This document shows, in pieces, positions 16,926 to 25,712 of a stretch of 64,000 nucleotides of DNA. The stretch is from positions 1,550,001 through 1,614,000 of the forward strand of contig NZ_LT575468.1 in assembly GCF_900087055.1 (NCBI RefSeq). The letters run 5' to 3'. The stretch is from Plesiomonas shigelloides. GTDB taxonomy: Bacteria; Pseudomonadota; Gammaproteobacteria; Enterobacterales; CAMTGL01. The position numbers and the translations under genes were made by a program. Below the pieces are notes generated by a model that did not search any database, was not told the origin of the DNA, and worked only from the letters and a program-made list of their open reading frames with translations. The first letter of the stretch is position 1. The number at the start of each line of letters is the position of its first letter.

Positions 16926-16976
16926 GAATTGAAATATGAAACCTTCAGTGGTGCAATAACTGACTGGACATGCGAT

Positions 16977-18380
16977 TTAGCCTGTTTTTTTGCTAGATTC
17001 GGAAATTATATCGTCTGCTATTTTGTTAAGATTAATTCCTAATCCAGCAATGTTTGGCTGTAAGATTAAATATCTGGTTGTGAATTTGAGCATTTTCTTT
17101 AACATGCCTAATAAATCCACTCTTCTTTCTTGTTTTCCATTTTTATATAGAAGAGATATTTTCGTGATTAATGCTGACTTTTGTTTTTCAAAAATAGGAG
17201 CCAGCGAAGGTGTTGCATTCAAATAATCCAAAGCCTTATCAATCATTTCTTTTTGTCTAAACGCTACACCAACAGCCGCATATGTGAATATGAAATCTAA
17301 TCTTTCTGATTCAGATAAGTTAGAGAGATTACTTTCTACGTTTTTGATTGTACCGATTGCATTTGTATCATTTAGTTCGATCTGCGATTGAGATAGAAAA
17401 ACTTTTACTATTTCTGATGGCTTTATCTCTAACGATTTCCTATATTTCTCAATGGCTTCGTCAAACCTTTTAATGTGAAATAGAGACTTCCCAATTTCGA
17501 AATTGATATCAGCCACGCCAGAATCTGTCCATGAGTAATTTTCCAGAAGAGATTGAAGCTCTTCAATTGACAGAGTCTTTAACGTGGTAGAGTGTTTTAA
17601 ATCGGCTAATAAACTTATCGCCATTGCATGCTGCATGTGTCCATATGAGTTATCACTACACCAGTCTGTTAATTCATAATCAGTTATTGCTTTTTCAATT
17701 AACCTCTCAGATTCAACTTCATCTCCGATGCAAAGATATTTTATAGCTTTCACGACCGTATATTGAAGTTTTTCTGATGGTTTTTCTATTAAAGAAATGA
17801 GTCGATCTAAAATGTCTATGTTTTTCTTAAATGAAAGGTCATCAGAGCAAAAATGGAGATATAGCTGAAGAATGTCAGTGTCACATTCTTCATCTAAAGG
17901 CATTAGCTTTTTTAATTCCATTTTTCCTTTATTTTCAGACCAGTCATCACCTAGTGATGCTATGATTTGAAAATATGTTATTTTTCTTTGCCACCGAACA
18001 TCAGAAATGTTACGCCTTAATCTTTCCAAATCATGTTTGAATGATTGGTAGTCATGTAAACCTCGATAACAATCAAGTAAGGATTCCGTAAGTTCGGAGA
18101 GGGCTTTAATATCAACGGTTAAAAGCCACATTATACCTTTGTTATTGCTGCTAATATATGGGGCAGTGTTGGTGTTATGTAATATTGTATAGTTGGTTAT
18201 TCCGAGCCTTACGTATTTGAGTGCCGTTTGATAATCACAACTTGCCATTAAGTCTCTAGCTTTGTCGATCATAGTTCCACAAGCAACATCGTTATCTCCT
18301 AGACAACAACGTTTAAATTTCAATCCTGAACCACATAGACATTGAGAGTTTAATGACGGTTTATATCTAACATGCCTCAT
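16977..18380 (-). CDS. SEC-C motif and TPR-containing protein
   Basis: 467 residues. The N terminus has a SEC-C zinc motif, CLCGSGLKFKRCCLGDN (about residues 15-31), known from the SecA C-tail and many stand-alone proteins. The rest is helical with degenerate tetratricopeptide repeats, best seen in EIGKSLFHIKRFDEAIEKYRKSLEIKPSE (about residues 296-324). SEC-C domains bind zinc and often mediate protein contacts. TPR arrays are scaffolds. A role as an adaptor is plausible but unproven. ACGGAGAA lies 9 nt before the ATG at 18380. Confidence 0.8.
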   Translation of the reverse strand: MRHVRYKPSLNSQCLCGSGLKFKRCCLGDNDVACGTMIDKARDLMASCDYQTALKYVRLGITNYTILHNTNTAPYISSNNKGIMWLLTVDIKALSELTESLLDCYRGLHDYQSFKHDLERLRRNISDVRWQRKITYFQIIASLGDDWSENKGKMELKKLMPLDEECDTDILQLYLHFCSDDLSFKKNIDILDRLISLIEKPSEKLQYTVVKAIKYLCIGDEVESERLIEKAITDYELTDWCSDNSYGHMQHAMAISLLADLKHSTTLKTLSIEELQSLLENYSWTDSGVADINFEIGKSLFHIKRFDEAIEKYRKSLEIKPSEIVKVFLSQSQIELNDTNAIGTIKNVESNLSNLSESERLDFIFTYAAVGVAFRQKEMIDKALDYLNATPSLAPIFEKQKSALITKISLLYKNGKQERRVDLLGMLKKMLKFTTRYLILQPNIAGLGINLNKIADDIISESSKKTG

Positions 18381-18554
18381 TCAAATAGTTCTCCGTTGAG
18401 TCAGAAGTTTTTTATGCTGAAACTCTCACTCACATAGTGGCACTCGTTTCTGCTAGGTATTAATGTAACACATGGTTTTATAGTTATGCATGATATTAAT
18501 AGTTAAAGCGTGCTCTATGTCCGCAGCGTATATTTCTTATGTTGCATCGGTCCC

Positions 18555-18677
18555 TGATAACAAGCAGCTCAAGCAGGGACATTTTGAAATGGGCATTCGC
18601 TGCGCGAATTTTATACCCATTTCAAACCGCTGCGCCCGCAAGCGTGCTACGCTATGCCCCTTAGCTAAATGTTATGC
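18555..18677 (+). repeat. attC-A site 17
   Basis: R'' TGATAAC, R' GTTATGC; L'' AGCTCAAG against L' CTTAGCT. Confidence 0.93.
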
Positions 18678-18821
18678 GCTTTAAAAATCTTGAAAACACA
18701 TCTACTTCAAATTTTAGTTCTGGAGGTTATTAACAACTTTGTTTGTGTTTAGCGTGTAATTTTGTTCATAAAAATATAATGTAAGCTAACTTTTGCACAT
18801 AGCCAGGGATGGTGTTGTATC

Positions 18822-19439
18822 ATGCTGCTACTTGAACATGTCATTTTTGATTTAAAAGAAAAATACTCACCTCATACAATTATTTTGTATGGCTCACGCG
18901 CTAGAAATGAAGAGTCTGAAACAAGTGATATAGATATTGTTTGTTTTTCCGAGCATGTTAAAACAGAGGTAAAAGATGCTCGTAATTTTCATGATGTATA
19001 CCTTGATGCTTGGATTTATCCTACTGATCATATGTCTAACATCACAGAATCAGTTTTCAGGTTTAGTGATGGGGTAATCTTGGTTGATGAGTACAAGTTA
19101 GCGTCCTCCTATCTTAATGAAATTAAAACAAAAATAGGTGAGGGTAGGAAGGCCATGTCAGAGGAGGAGCTTGTGCATCTTTCTGCATGGATAGATAAAA
19201 TGCTTAGGCGTGCATCAGTCGACGATGTTGATGGGCACTACAGACGAACATGGCTACAGTTTGAATTATTAAGCATCTATTTTGAGGTAAGAGGTAAGTG
19301 GTTTTTCGGGCATAAGAAAGCCCTTCGGTATTTGGAAAAACATGATTCAGAGCTATATGAGTTGTTTTGCTTAATGTATAAGAATCCGCTTGATATTGAA
19401 TGCCTTAATCGAGTATCAAACCAAGTCCTGCGCGCATAA
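18822..19439 (+). CDS. nucleotidyltransferase with C-terminal helical domain (MNT-HEPN-like)
   Basis: 205 residues. The N-terminal minimal nucleotidyltransferase has the signature LYGSRARNEESETSDIDIVCFS (GSxAR...SDxD, about residues 23-44) and DVYLDAWIYP. The C-terminal half is helical (LVHLSAWIDKMLRRASVDDVDGHYRRTWLQFELLSIYFEVRG), as in substrate-binding or HEPN-like domains. MNT proteins add nucleotides to proteins, RNA or antibiotics, and some are antitoxins for HEPN toxins; here both parts seem fused. AGGGAT lies upstream and the TAA overlaps the attC. Confidence 0.8.
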   Translation: MLLLEHVIFDLKEKYSPHTIILYGSRARNEESETSDIDIVCFSEHVKTEVKDARNFHDVYLDAWIYPTDHMSNITESVFRFSDGVILVDEYKLASSYLNEIKTKIGEGRKAMSEEELVHLSAWIDKMLRRASVDDVDGHYRRTWLQFELLSIYFEVRGKWFFGHKKALRYLEKHDSELYELFCLMYKNPLDIECLNRVSNQVLRA

Positions 19440-19556
19440 CAAAAAGTTAAGCAGGGACATTTTGAAATGGGCATTCGCTACGCGAATTTTATACCCATTT
19501 CAAACCGCTGCGCATGCAAACATGCTCCGCTATGCCCCGGTAACTAAATGTTATCT
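19434..19556 (+). repeat. attC-A site 18
   Basis: R'' GCATAAC overlaps the stop; R' GTTATCT; L'' AGTTAAGC against L' GGTAACT; inner arm GCATGC-AA-ACATGC with one mismatch. Confidence 0.92.
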
Positions 19557-20123
19557 GAAAGGCGAATTTAATAGGCTTTCGTGGTTTAAATTTCAGGCCG
19601 TAGCCAAATTAGTTTCGCGGTACAATTGTATTCTTTCTTCGATTTAGCTTGAGGGGCGAATGGGGGAATTGCCTTGGCTACATTTGCCTAGCGCGAATAT
19701 CGCATTCTTTCCTGTAGCGTGATCAGCGGAGTCCGGCCAAGTTGTCTATGCACATTCAGTGTTCACAGAACTTCCGCATTCTTTCCATTCTTGAGCATTG
19801 TAGGCGTATGGGCACGTTGCAGTTGCGGCGGCGTAGGTGAGTGCAATCCCGTTTTCTTTCCAGTCAGTTGGTTCTGCTGCAACCGGTAGTTTTGGTATAG
19901 CATGACTTGATGCAACTGAAAAATTGTATTCTTTCCTGTTGCATGCATGGCTTTTAGCCGCACAAAATCAGTGCGTTAACGCACAATTGAAGCTTAACGG
20001 TCGAGCCACGTAGAAATTCATCGGTAGAATTGGGTAAGTACAGTGCTCGCCGAGCAAAATCGCTTTTACTTAAGGTTGTTGTGTTGGTCGGCAAAACTCT
20101 GCTTTTAGCAACCTTGGGGTTTC
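19557..20123. repeat. 75-bp-unit repetitive cassette, copy 2
   Basis: The unit word TATTCTTTC recurs several times between TCTGAAAGGCGAATTTAATAG and CCTTGGGGTTTCAG. No intact ORF is seen on the plus strand, and the minus strand is fragmented by frameshifts. It is adjacent to copy 3. Confidence 0.8.
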
Positions 20124-20246
20124 AGATAACAAAAAATTCAAGCAGGGACATTTTGAAATGGGCATTCGCTACGCGAATTCTATGCCCATTTCAAATCGCT
20201 GCGCACGCAAGCGTGCTACGCTATGCTCGGTAACTAAGTGTTATCT
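20124..20246 (+). repeat. attC-A site 19, hybrid
   Basis: R'' AGATAAC, R' GTTATCT. L'' AATTCAAG does not match L' GGTAACT, so the two halves come from different site classes. Confidence 0.88.
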
Positions 20247-20740
20247 GAAAGGCGAATTTAATAGGCTTTCGTGGTTTAAATTTCAGGCCGTAGCCAAGCT
20301 GATTTTCGCGGCGCAATTGTATTCTTTCTTCGGTTTAGCTTAAGAGTCGAATGGTCTAGTTGTCTTGGCTACTGTGCTATTTACGTAAATATCGTATTCA
20401 TTCCATTCTTGAATATAGTTGGCGAATGAGTGCGTTGTAGTTTCAGCGGTATAGGCGAATGTAATCCGGCTTTCTTTCCCGTCAGTTGGTTCTGCTGTTG
20501 CGGGGAGGTCGGGCATAGCATTGTTTGCGGAAACTGGAAAATTGTATTCTTTCCTGCTGTTAACATGGTGTGTGGTTGCACAAAATCAGTGTTCTTTTGC
20601 ACAATCTAAGCCGAATGGGCGAGTCACGTGATCAATCATCAGTAGAATCGGGTAAGTTTAGGCTCGCCGAGGAAAACTGCTTTTACTTAAGGCTGTTACG
20701 TTGGTCGGCAAAACTCTGCTTTTAGCAACCTTGGGGTTTC
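20247..20740. repeat. 75-bp-unit repetitive cassette, copy 3
   Basis: Same architecture as copy 2. The minus strand reads a partial KEYD repeat, then breaks. Confidence 0.8.
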
Positions 20741-20863
20741 AGATAACAAGAAATTCAAGCAGGGACATTTTGAAATGGGCATTCGCTGCGCGAATTTTAT
20801 GCCCATTTCAAATCACTGCGCACGCAGGCGTGCTCCGTTATGCCCCTTAATTAAATGTTAAAC
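20741..20863 (+). repeat. attC-A site 20
   Basis: R'' AGATAAC, R' GTTAAAC; L'' AATTCAAG against L' CTTAATT. Confidence 0.93.
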
Positions 20864-20898
20864 ATATTTGAGCAAACTCATTCTAGGATGGTGTGAAT

Positions 20899-22644
20899 AT
20901 GCATGAAAATTTATGTGATAAGATCACAGAGGCTCTTTCTGACGATTCTTTTCTGCCAACATTACTCATCAATGGAGTCTGGGGATCAGGGAAAACATAT
21001 TTTGCCAAAGAGATTCTGATTGAAAGATTAATTGAAGAGTTTGACTGTGGTGTGCATTATTTATCATTGTATGGCGTGTCTGGTATTGATGACTTTAGGG
21101 ACAAAATAATGTCATTGGCTTACTCGTCAAGTGATAGTGCTGCGGGATTGTTAAAAAGTGCTATGCCATTACTTGATATGGTAGCTCAAAGCAAAGGTGT
21201 GAAAGGGGCTGGACCTGTTCTTAGTGGGCTTGCAAGTATTTGTAAACAACAGTTATATGCAAAAATAAGCAATTGTATCTTTATACTTGATGATTTAGAG
21301 CGAGTAGCTAATTTCGTATTGATAAAAAACATAATTGGCGATATTTTTGACCTTGCTGATAATAAGAAAATAAAGTTTGTTGTGTTAAGTAACGATATGG
21401 CTATGCCATCAGATGTGATATCAGATATTGAAAAGGTGTTTGTAAATAAACTTAACTTTAAATCAACTCGTCTGGCAATGGTTGAGGTGATAAAGAAAGA
21501 GTTTGGTAATGATTTCGAAGATGAGGTGTTTGACATAATTCTTTCTGAGATTTCATTATTGGAAATGAGCAATATTCGTGTATTGCGAAGGGTTGCGCAC
21601 AAATTCAGCAAGATTCATGAGATTGTAAGCGAGCTTAATGACGTTCCTAAAATTGCAGCTTATAAGTCTATTCTGCCCAAATTGATAAGGATTTGCTACG
21701 CTATTTATGAGGCTGGGTACTCTAAGCAAGAGATTATAAATGTCGATGCTTATGGTCTAAATAAAGCTGTAAAAAAAGTTTCAAAAACATCTATTGAAAC
21801 TAATGAAAGAATGGATGAACTTGAAAAAATAATAAGTGGATTTGTAAACATACCTCTCCTAGATTATTGTTGCAATGATAAACTTGGATTCGATGACATA
21901 GTTTCGGAGTTATCTTTGCCGAAAAATAAGAGTATTTTAGAATGTATGCTTTCTGATTATCTTCAATACAATCTTGATGAAAGCGAGTTTCGTAATGGAG
22001 TCGTTGCATTGGAGGAATATATCAATAATATTAATGAGGAAAAAGATCTCTCTAAAGCATTTCAAGTAATTAATACATATTATACTATCATTGAAAACAG
22101 CATGTATAATAAATGTTCTTATACGAAAGAGAGTCTATTATCATTATGCAGGGAATTAGATGTAGATAACTTCTTGCCTATGCACTATAACTCTTATAAT
22201 GAACCATATTCATTTGTGACAGGTTTTTCCAATGAAGAAATAAGTGATATCTATAAGATTAAAAGAAGAGAATTGATAGATTTTATGGAATGCAAAAATG
22301 ATGAAAAATTTGTTTCTGATTTCATTGAGTCTTGGTCAAAAGTTTCCCCTGAATTGACGCGGAATGGAAGGGTTACTCCGATTTTTAATATGCTTGGATG
22401 TAATAATACAATCATGGCATTAAAAAATTGGACATGTCTTGATGTATTTGAATTTTCTTCATTCCTCTCTCTTAGGTATCGGCCTGATAACATTGGAAGT
22501 TTTTTGTCCGTAGAAAATGAATCAATTCGTAATATAATTAATGAGTTGCAATTGTGGATTGATAAGTTAACGTATGATAGAAAAAAAGCACTTCTGTATA
22601 CAATAAAATGTTGCTTGTCTGATGCGCTCACTAAAATGGAATGA
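20899..22644 (+). CDS. KAP-family P-loop NTPase
   Basis: 581 residues from ATG 20899 (a GTG at 20893 is also possible; AGGA lies upstream). Walker A is LLINGVWGSGKTYFAKE (about residues 23-39), with the Trp-Gly pair typical of KAP NTPases. Walker B is CIFILDDLERV (about residues 129-139), followed by KFVVLSNDM. The rest is a long helical C-terminal region without recognised domains. No membrane insert is evident, unlike many KAP proteins. KAP NTPases occur in phage-exclusion and other conflict systems. It is a canonical cassette gene with its stop 28 bp before the attC. Confidence 0.8.
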   Translation: MHENLCDKITEALSDDSFLPTLLINGVWGSGKTYFAKEILIERLIEEFDCGVHYLSLYGVSGIDDFRDKIMSLAYSSSDSAAGLLKSAMPLLDMVAQSKGVKGAGPVLSGLASICKQQLYAKISNCIFILDDLERVANFVLIKNIIGDIFDLADNKKIKFVVLSNDMAMPSDVISDIEKVFVNKLNFKSTRLAMVEVIKKEFGNDFEDEVFDIILSEISLLEMSNIRVLRRVAHKFSKIHEIVSELNDVPKIAAYKSILPKLIRICYAIYEAGYSKQEIINVDAYGLNKAVKKVSKTSIETNERMDELEKIISGFVNIPLLDYCCNDKLGFDDIVSELSLPKNKSILECMLSDYLQYNLDESEFRNGVVALEEYINNINEEKDLSKAFQVINTYYTIIENSMYNKCSYTKESLLSLCRELDVDNFLPMHYNSYNEPYSFVTGFSNEEISDIYKIKRRELIDFMECKNDEKFVSDFIESWSKVSPELTRNGRVTPIFNMLGCNNTIMALKNWTCLDVFEFSSFLSLRYRPDNIGSFLSVENESIRNIINELQLWIDKLTYDRKKALLYTIKCCLSDALTKME

Positions 22645-22672
22645 AACTTTACTAATAAATTTTTAAGTAAAT

Positions 22673-22795
22673 GTTTAACAAAAAGTTAAAGCAGGGACAT
22701 TTTGAAATGGGCATTCGCTACGCGAATTTTACGCCCATTTCAAACCGCTACGCACGCAAGCGTGCTACGCTATGCCCCTTAACTAAATGTTATCA
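22673..22795 (+). repeat. attC-A site 21
   Basis: R'' GTTTAAC is a perfect consensus; R' GTTATCA; L'' AGTTAAAG against L' CTTAACT. Confidence 0.93.
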
Positions 22796-22911
22796 GGAGA
22801 GTCATTTAATCTATACTTTCTTCGAATGTAAAATTAATAAATTGCTGTAGCCGAGAATAAGTTGGTGCGAAATGACTACTGAGTTTTTTCCTTTCGCACC
22901 ACAGCCATTAT

Positions 22912-23373
22912 TTAGCTGATAAAACTTACTATTAGTACTTCATTGATACTACTCATCGGTACAAACTCTGGATATCCAATTTCGATTCTGGGTACCACTT
23001 TTAGTGTGTATGCTTCTTCCTTTTCCCACGCCGTCCAGGATTGTAGGTTTGGGTATGCATCCTTTGAAAGGACTAACACAGCCATTGTAGTGTACTTTTG
23101 AGCAATATTAGTCGGAATGCATTTGTACAAGTGTTGATATACTTTCTTATCGCCTAAATTGCGATAATCAAAAAACGATACGCAAGAACGTAATCGAAAG
23201 AAACCGTTTGAGTTACCAAACACCGAACTGCGTGAACCATCCAAATTGGCGAGCAATCCACCGGAAGATAATATGGACTCATAATTTTCTAGTGTGGTGG
23301 CATGAAATACTAAGCCACGCATTTTTCTTACAAAGTCATCAAAATCATGGATTTTCAAATTACGAACTAACAT
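22912..23373 (-). CDS. hypothetical protein, possible ART-like fold
   Basis: 153 residues. GLVFHATTLENYESILSSGGLLANLDGSRSSVFGNSNGFFRLRSCVSFFDYR (about residues 20-71) resembles the start of proteins with an ADP-ribosyltransferase-like fold (His near the N terminus, then IL-x-S-G-G-L). The C terminus YTLKVVPRIEIGYPEFVPMSSINEVLIV is beta-rich. No catalytic Glu can be assigned. GAGAG precedes the ATG. The cassette's own attC-A has been almost wholly deleted (vestige at 23451-23469). Confidence 0.6.
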   Translation of the reverse strand: MLVRNLKIHDFDDFVRKMRGLVFHATTLENYESILSSGGLLANLDGSRSSVFGNSNGFFRLRSCVSFFDYRNLGDKKVYQHLYKCIPTNIAQKYTTMAVLVLSKDAYPNLQSWTAWEKEEAYTLKVVPRIEIGYPEFVPMSSINEVLIVSFIS

Positions 23374-23416
23374 TTTACTCTCATCAGCTAAAGCATTAAT
23401 GGTTTAAATGTTCCAT

Positions 23417-23445
23417 ATAGTAACGATAAATTTATTCTGCGTCAT
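23417..23445 (-). promoter_or_regulatory. scaffold promoter, truncated right block
   Basis: -35 ATGACG (23440-23445), 17 bp, -10 TACTAT (23417-23422). The block is cut just upstream by the deletion. Confidence 0.5.
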
Positions 23446-23450
23446 CTATA

Positions 23451-23469
23451 CCTTAGCTAAATGTTATCA
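23451..23469 (+). repeat. vestigial attC-A (L'-R' end only)
   Basis: Only CCTTAGCTAAATGTTATCA remains. The rest of the site and the distal right block are missing, fusing two cassettes. Confidence 0.8.
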
Positions 23470-23517
23470 GGAAAGGCATTTAATTAATTTTTACGGCGTA
23501 TGAGAGAATATTAATAT

Positions 23518-23538
23518 TGCCGTAGTAGGGTACTACGA
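23518..23538. other. left-block hairpin
   Basis: GCCGTAGTA/TACTACGAC with loop GGG; one end pair is mismatched. Confidence 0.6.
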
Positions 23539-23557
23539 CAAATGTGGAATATTATAT

Positions 23558-23683
23558 CTTTAACGCCCTGTTAAGGGGTGAGCAACGCAATACCAAAGCC
23601 GCTGCATACCACCTTAAACACTAAAACCAATGCATAGTAAAAATGCCATGCGTTGCGAATCTCTCTTTAACAGTTTGTTAGGT
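23558..23683 (-). repeat. attC-B, V. parahaemolyticus-like
   Basis: Plus-strand boxes are CTTTAAC and GTTAGGT (consensus GTTRRRY). The inner arms are GAGCAACGCA and TGCGTTGCGAATC. It lies at the 3' end of the minus-strand gene, whose stop overlaps it. Confidence 0.82.
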
Positions 23684-23971
23684 GTTGTACGGGCTATGAA
23701 TACTATTGTTCTTCCAGTCTACTTCATGTGCAATCTTCATGATTTTATCAGACAACCTCTTCATTTCTTCTTCGGAGTGCAGTTCTCCACGATAACTATA
23801 CTTATTTGGAAGGCACTTTATGGTTAATTGAATACCCTCGAAACCACTAATTGATGTTTCAATAACTACATCATCAGCCATTACATACCTACTTGAAGTT
23901 TCAGAATAAATGATAACGGCATAAAACTTACCATTTATAACTTCCTCAACAACATCATCGAAATAATACAT
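23678..23971 (-). CDS. hypothetical protein
   Basis: 97 residues, not recognised. The N-terminal half is beta-rich (FYAVIIYSETSSRYVMADDVVIETSISGFEGIQLTIKCLPNKYSY), followed by a charged helix (SEEEMKRLSDKIMKIAHEVDW). No signal or membrane segment. AGGAAAGG precedes the ATG. The stop codon lies inside attC-B, and the junction ACCTAAC-AGCG upstream is complementary to the GTTAGGT box, as expected for a complete inserted cassette. Confidence 0.65.
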   Translation of the reverse strand: MYYFDDVVEEVINGKFYAVIIYSETSSRYVMADDVVIETSISGFEGIQLTIKCLPNKYSYRGELHSEEEMKRLSDKIMKIAHEVDWKNNSIHSPYNT

Positions 23972-24034
23972 AGTGAACCTTTCCTATATTGTAAACATGA
24001 ACACCTAACAGCGTATTATGCGGAAACTTTCCGT

Positions 24035-24063
24035 ATAGTAACGCGGCATGTACTTTGAGTCAT
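24035..24063 (-). promoter_or_regulatory. scaffold promoter for gene at 23678
   Basis: -35 ATGACT (24058-24063), 17 bp, -10 TACTAT (24035-24040). Confidence 0.55.
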
Positions 24064-24170
24064 CAGATATAACGTTCTGTAGTGTGCTATGTAGTGATTT
24101 TAACTGCGAAAGCAGAGTTGGCTCATGTTTGGGTTACGCAATACACATTGCAGTGTGAGCATTGGCTCCA

Positions 24171-24293
24171 TGATAACAAAAAGTTCAAGCAGGGACATTT
24201 TGAAATGGGCATTCGCTACGCGAATTTTATGCCCATTTCAAACCGCTGCGCACGCAGGCGTGCTGCGCTATGCCCCTTAACTAAATGTTATCA
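24171..24293 (+). repeat. attC-A site 22
   Basis: R'' TGATAAC, R' GTTATCA; L'' AGTTCAAG against L' CTTAACT. Confidence 0.93.
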
Positions 24294-24341
24294 GGAAAGC
24301 ATTTAATCTATTTTTGAGGCGAATGAGAAAATCGTAATTTT

Positions 24342-24362
24342 GCCGTAGTAGGGTACTACGGC
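24342..24362. other. left-block hairpin
   Basis: A perfect 9-bp stem GCCGTAGTA/TACTACGGC, loop GGG. Confidence 0.7.
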
Positions 24363-24380
24363 GAATGGGAAATATTATAT

Positions 24381-24452
24381 CTTTAACGCCCGTATTTGTG
24401 GCTGGTTTGGAGCGCAGCGGAAAAACAGTCCGGCAACATGCGCTTGTTAGGC
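24381..24452 (-). repeat. attC-B, short type
   Basis: Only about 72 bp, bounded by CTTTAAC and GTTAGGC. Its L region (GCGCATGTTGCCGG on the minus strand) is unlike attC-A. The stop of the 24447 gene is inside GTTAGGC. Confidence 0.7.
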
Positions 24453-25310
24453 TGTGACTTCATCGCCAGTAATTCTCTGCAAGGATATAAAAGCTTCATC
24501 AACATAGGATTTCCCAGTCTTTTTCTCGAACGCCTCTAAAAGATAGTCCTCGAACCACAGCCAATAGCCTGTACTATTTTCTCTATCATCATATTGCCCT
24601 CGAATACACTCTGAGTAACGTGAGGTGCTTTTCAGAACTTCTTTATCAACAAGAAAGTCATTGACCTGATTATTTTCCTCAAGTAACTCAAGTAATTTCT
24701 CTGCATGATAGTTATATTCTAGGAACGATTTTACCTTTGACTCTTTTTCGGCTGACCATTGCTCTTTAATGAAGTCACTGATCAGGGGATTAATTTGGGT
24801 CAAGTAATCTGTAACCCTGACATGTACTAGTCTTTGAATGTATCCATTTTTTTCTAGCGCTGAGTTATTTGACTCAGACATATCTAGCGTTTCATTTTTC
24901 AGGGTTAATTTTCTTAAAGTGGATTTCTGTTCGAAATGTAGATGCTCAAACGAACTTTGAATCTTTGTTAATAGCAACTTTTCATTTTGTTCTTTCTCAA
25001 TTCTTTCACGCTTGGCTTCTTCTAATTCCATCTCTTGTTTAAGCGCCGCTTCTTTTTTTGACTTATGCTTTTTCCATAAGAACTCAGCAGCCCAGGATAT
25101 TGCTTGTCCTACAAGTGAGCCACACCCTACGCCAAGAAGGAGCAGGACAATTGATAATTGTTCTTTTGATATTTGAGTCTCTGAGATAACTGGCTCAAGG
25201 TATTTCCAGGAGATCAACAAAGTCACTGCAACTGTTATATACTTAACACATGCCTTTGGTGAAGTAAGGGCTGCCAGTAGCTTTATAATCGTACCCGCAG
25301 TTTCACTCAT
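24447..25310 (-). CDS. SieB-like membrane protein (candidate superinfection exclusion)
   Basis: 287 residues. Two N-terminal membrane segments (about 20-36 and 48-71) are followed by a basic, coiled-coil-prone stretch (WKKHKSKKEAALKQEMELEEAKRERIEKEQNEK) and a soluble C-terminal domain ending YWLWFEDYLLEAFEKKTGKSYVDEAFISLQRI. The order of two helices then a helical cytoplasmic part resembles phage P22 SieB-type exclusion proteins, which kill cells infected by other phages. The match is by architecture only and is tentative. A strong AGGAGG precedes the ATG. It is an inverted insert behind the scaffold promoter at 25359. Confidence 0.6.
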   Translation of the reverse strand: MSETAGTIIKLLAALTSPKACVKYITVAVTLLISWKYLEPVISETQISKEQLSIVLLLLGVGCGSLVGQAISWAAEFLWKKHKSKKEAALKQEMELEEAKRERIEKEQNEKLLLTKIQSSFEHLHFEQKSTLRKLTLKNETLDMSESNNSALEKNGYIQRLVHVRVTDYLTQINPLISDFIKEQWSAEKESKVKSFLEYNYHAEKLLELLEENNQVNDFLVDKEVLKSTSRYSECIRGQYDDRENSTGYWLWFEDYLLEAFEKKTGKSYVDEAFISLQRITGDEVTA

Positions 25311-25358
25311 TTGTACCCTCCTGAGAGCCTAACAGCGTATTATGTGGAGACTTTCCGT

Positions 25359-25387
25359 ATAGTAACGCGGCATGTACTCTGAGTCAC
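25359..25387 (-). promoter_or_regulatory. scaffold promoter for SieB-like gene
   Basis: -35 GTGACT (25382-25387), 17 bp, -10 TACTAT (25359-25364). The insertion junction GCCTAAC-AGCG lies about 25 bp further on. Confidence 0.6.
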
Positions 25388-25495
25388 TAAATGTAACGTT
25401 CTGTAGTGTTCTGCGTAGTGATTTTAACTGCGAAAGTAGAGTTAGCTCATATTTTGGGTACGAAAAAAAATATTGCTGTTCGTGCATCGGTTCCG

Positions 25496-25618
25496 TGATA
25501 ACAAGCAGCTCAAGCAGGGACATTTTGAAATGGGCATTCGCTACGCGAATTTTATGCCCATTTCAAACCGCTGCGCACGCAAGCGTGCTACGCTATGCCC
25601 CTTAGCTAAATGTTATGA
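25496..25618 (+). repeat. attC-A site 23
   Basis: R'' TGATAAC, R' GTTATGA; L'' AGCTCAAG against L' CTTAGCT. Confidence 0.93.
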
Positions 25619-25712
25619 TTTCATTAGAACTATGCTGTTTTCTTCAAAGCTACAACAAATCGTGTTACCTTTTAGCCAGTTTTACAGGGTATCAAATAAT
25701 GCATGGAGCTGC

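Noticed and set aside
24082-24306. Many 60-90 codon plus-strand frames of the form DNKKLKQGHFEMGIRYANFMPIS...CARKRA
   Set aside because: They are translations of attC-A itself, recur at almost every site and have no ribosome binding site.
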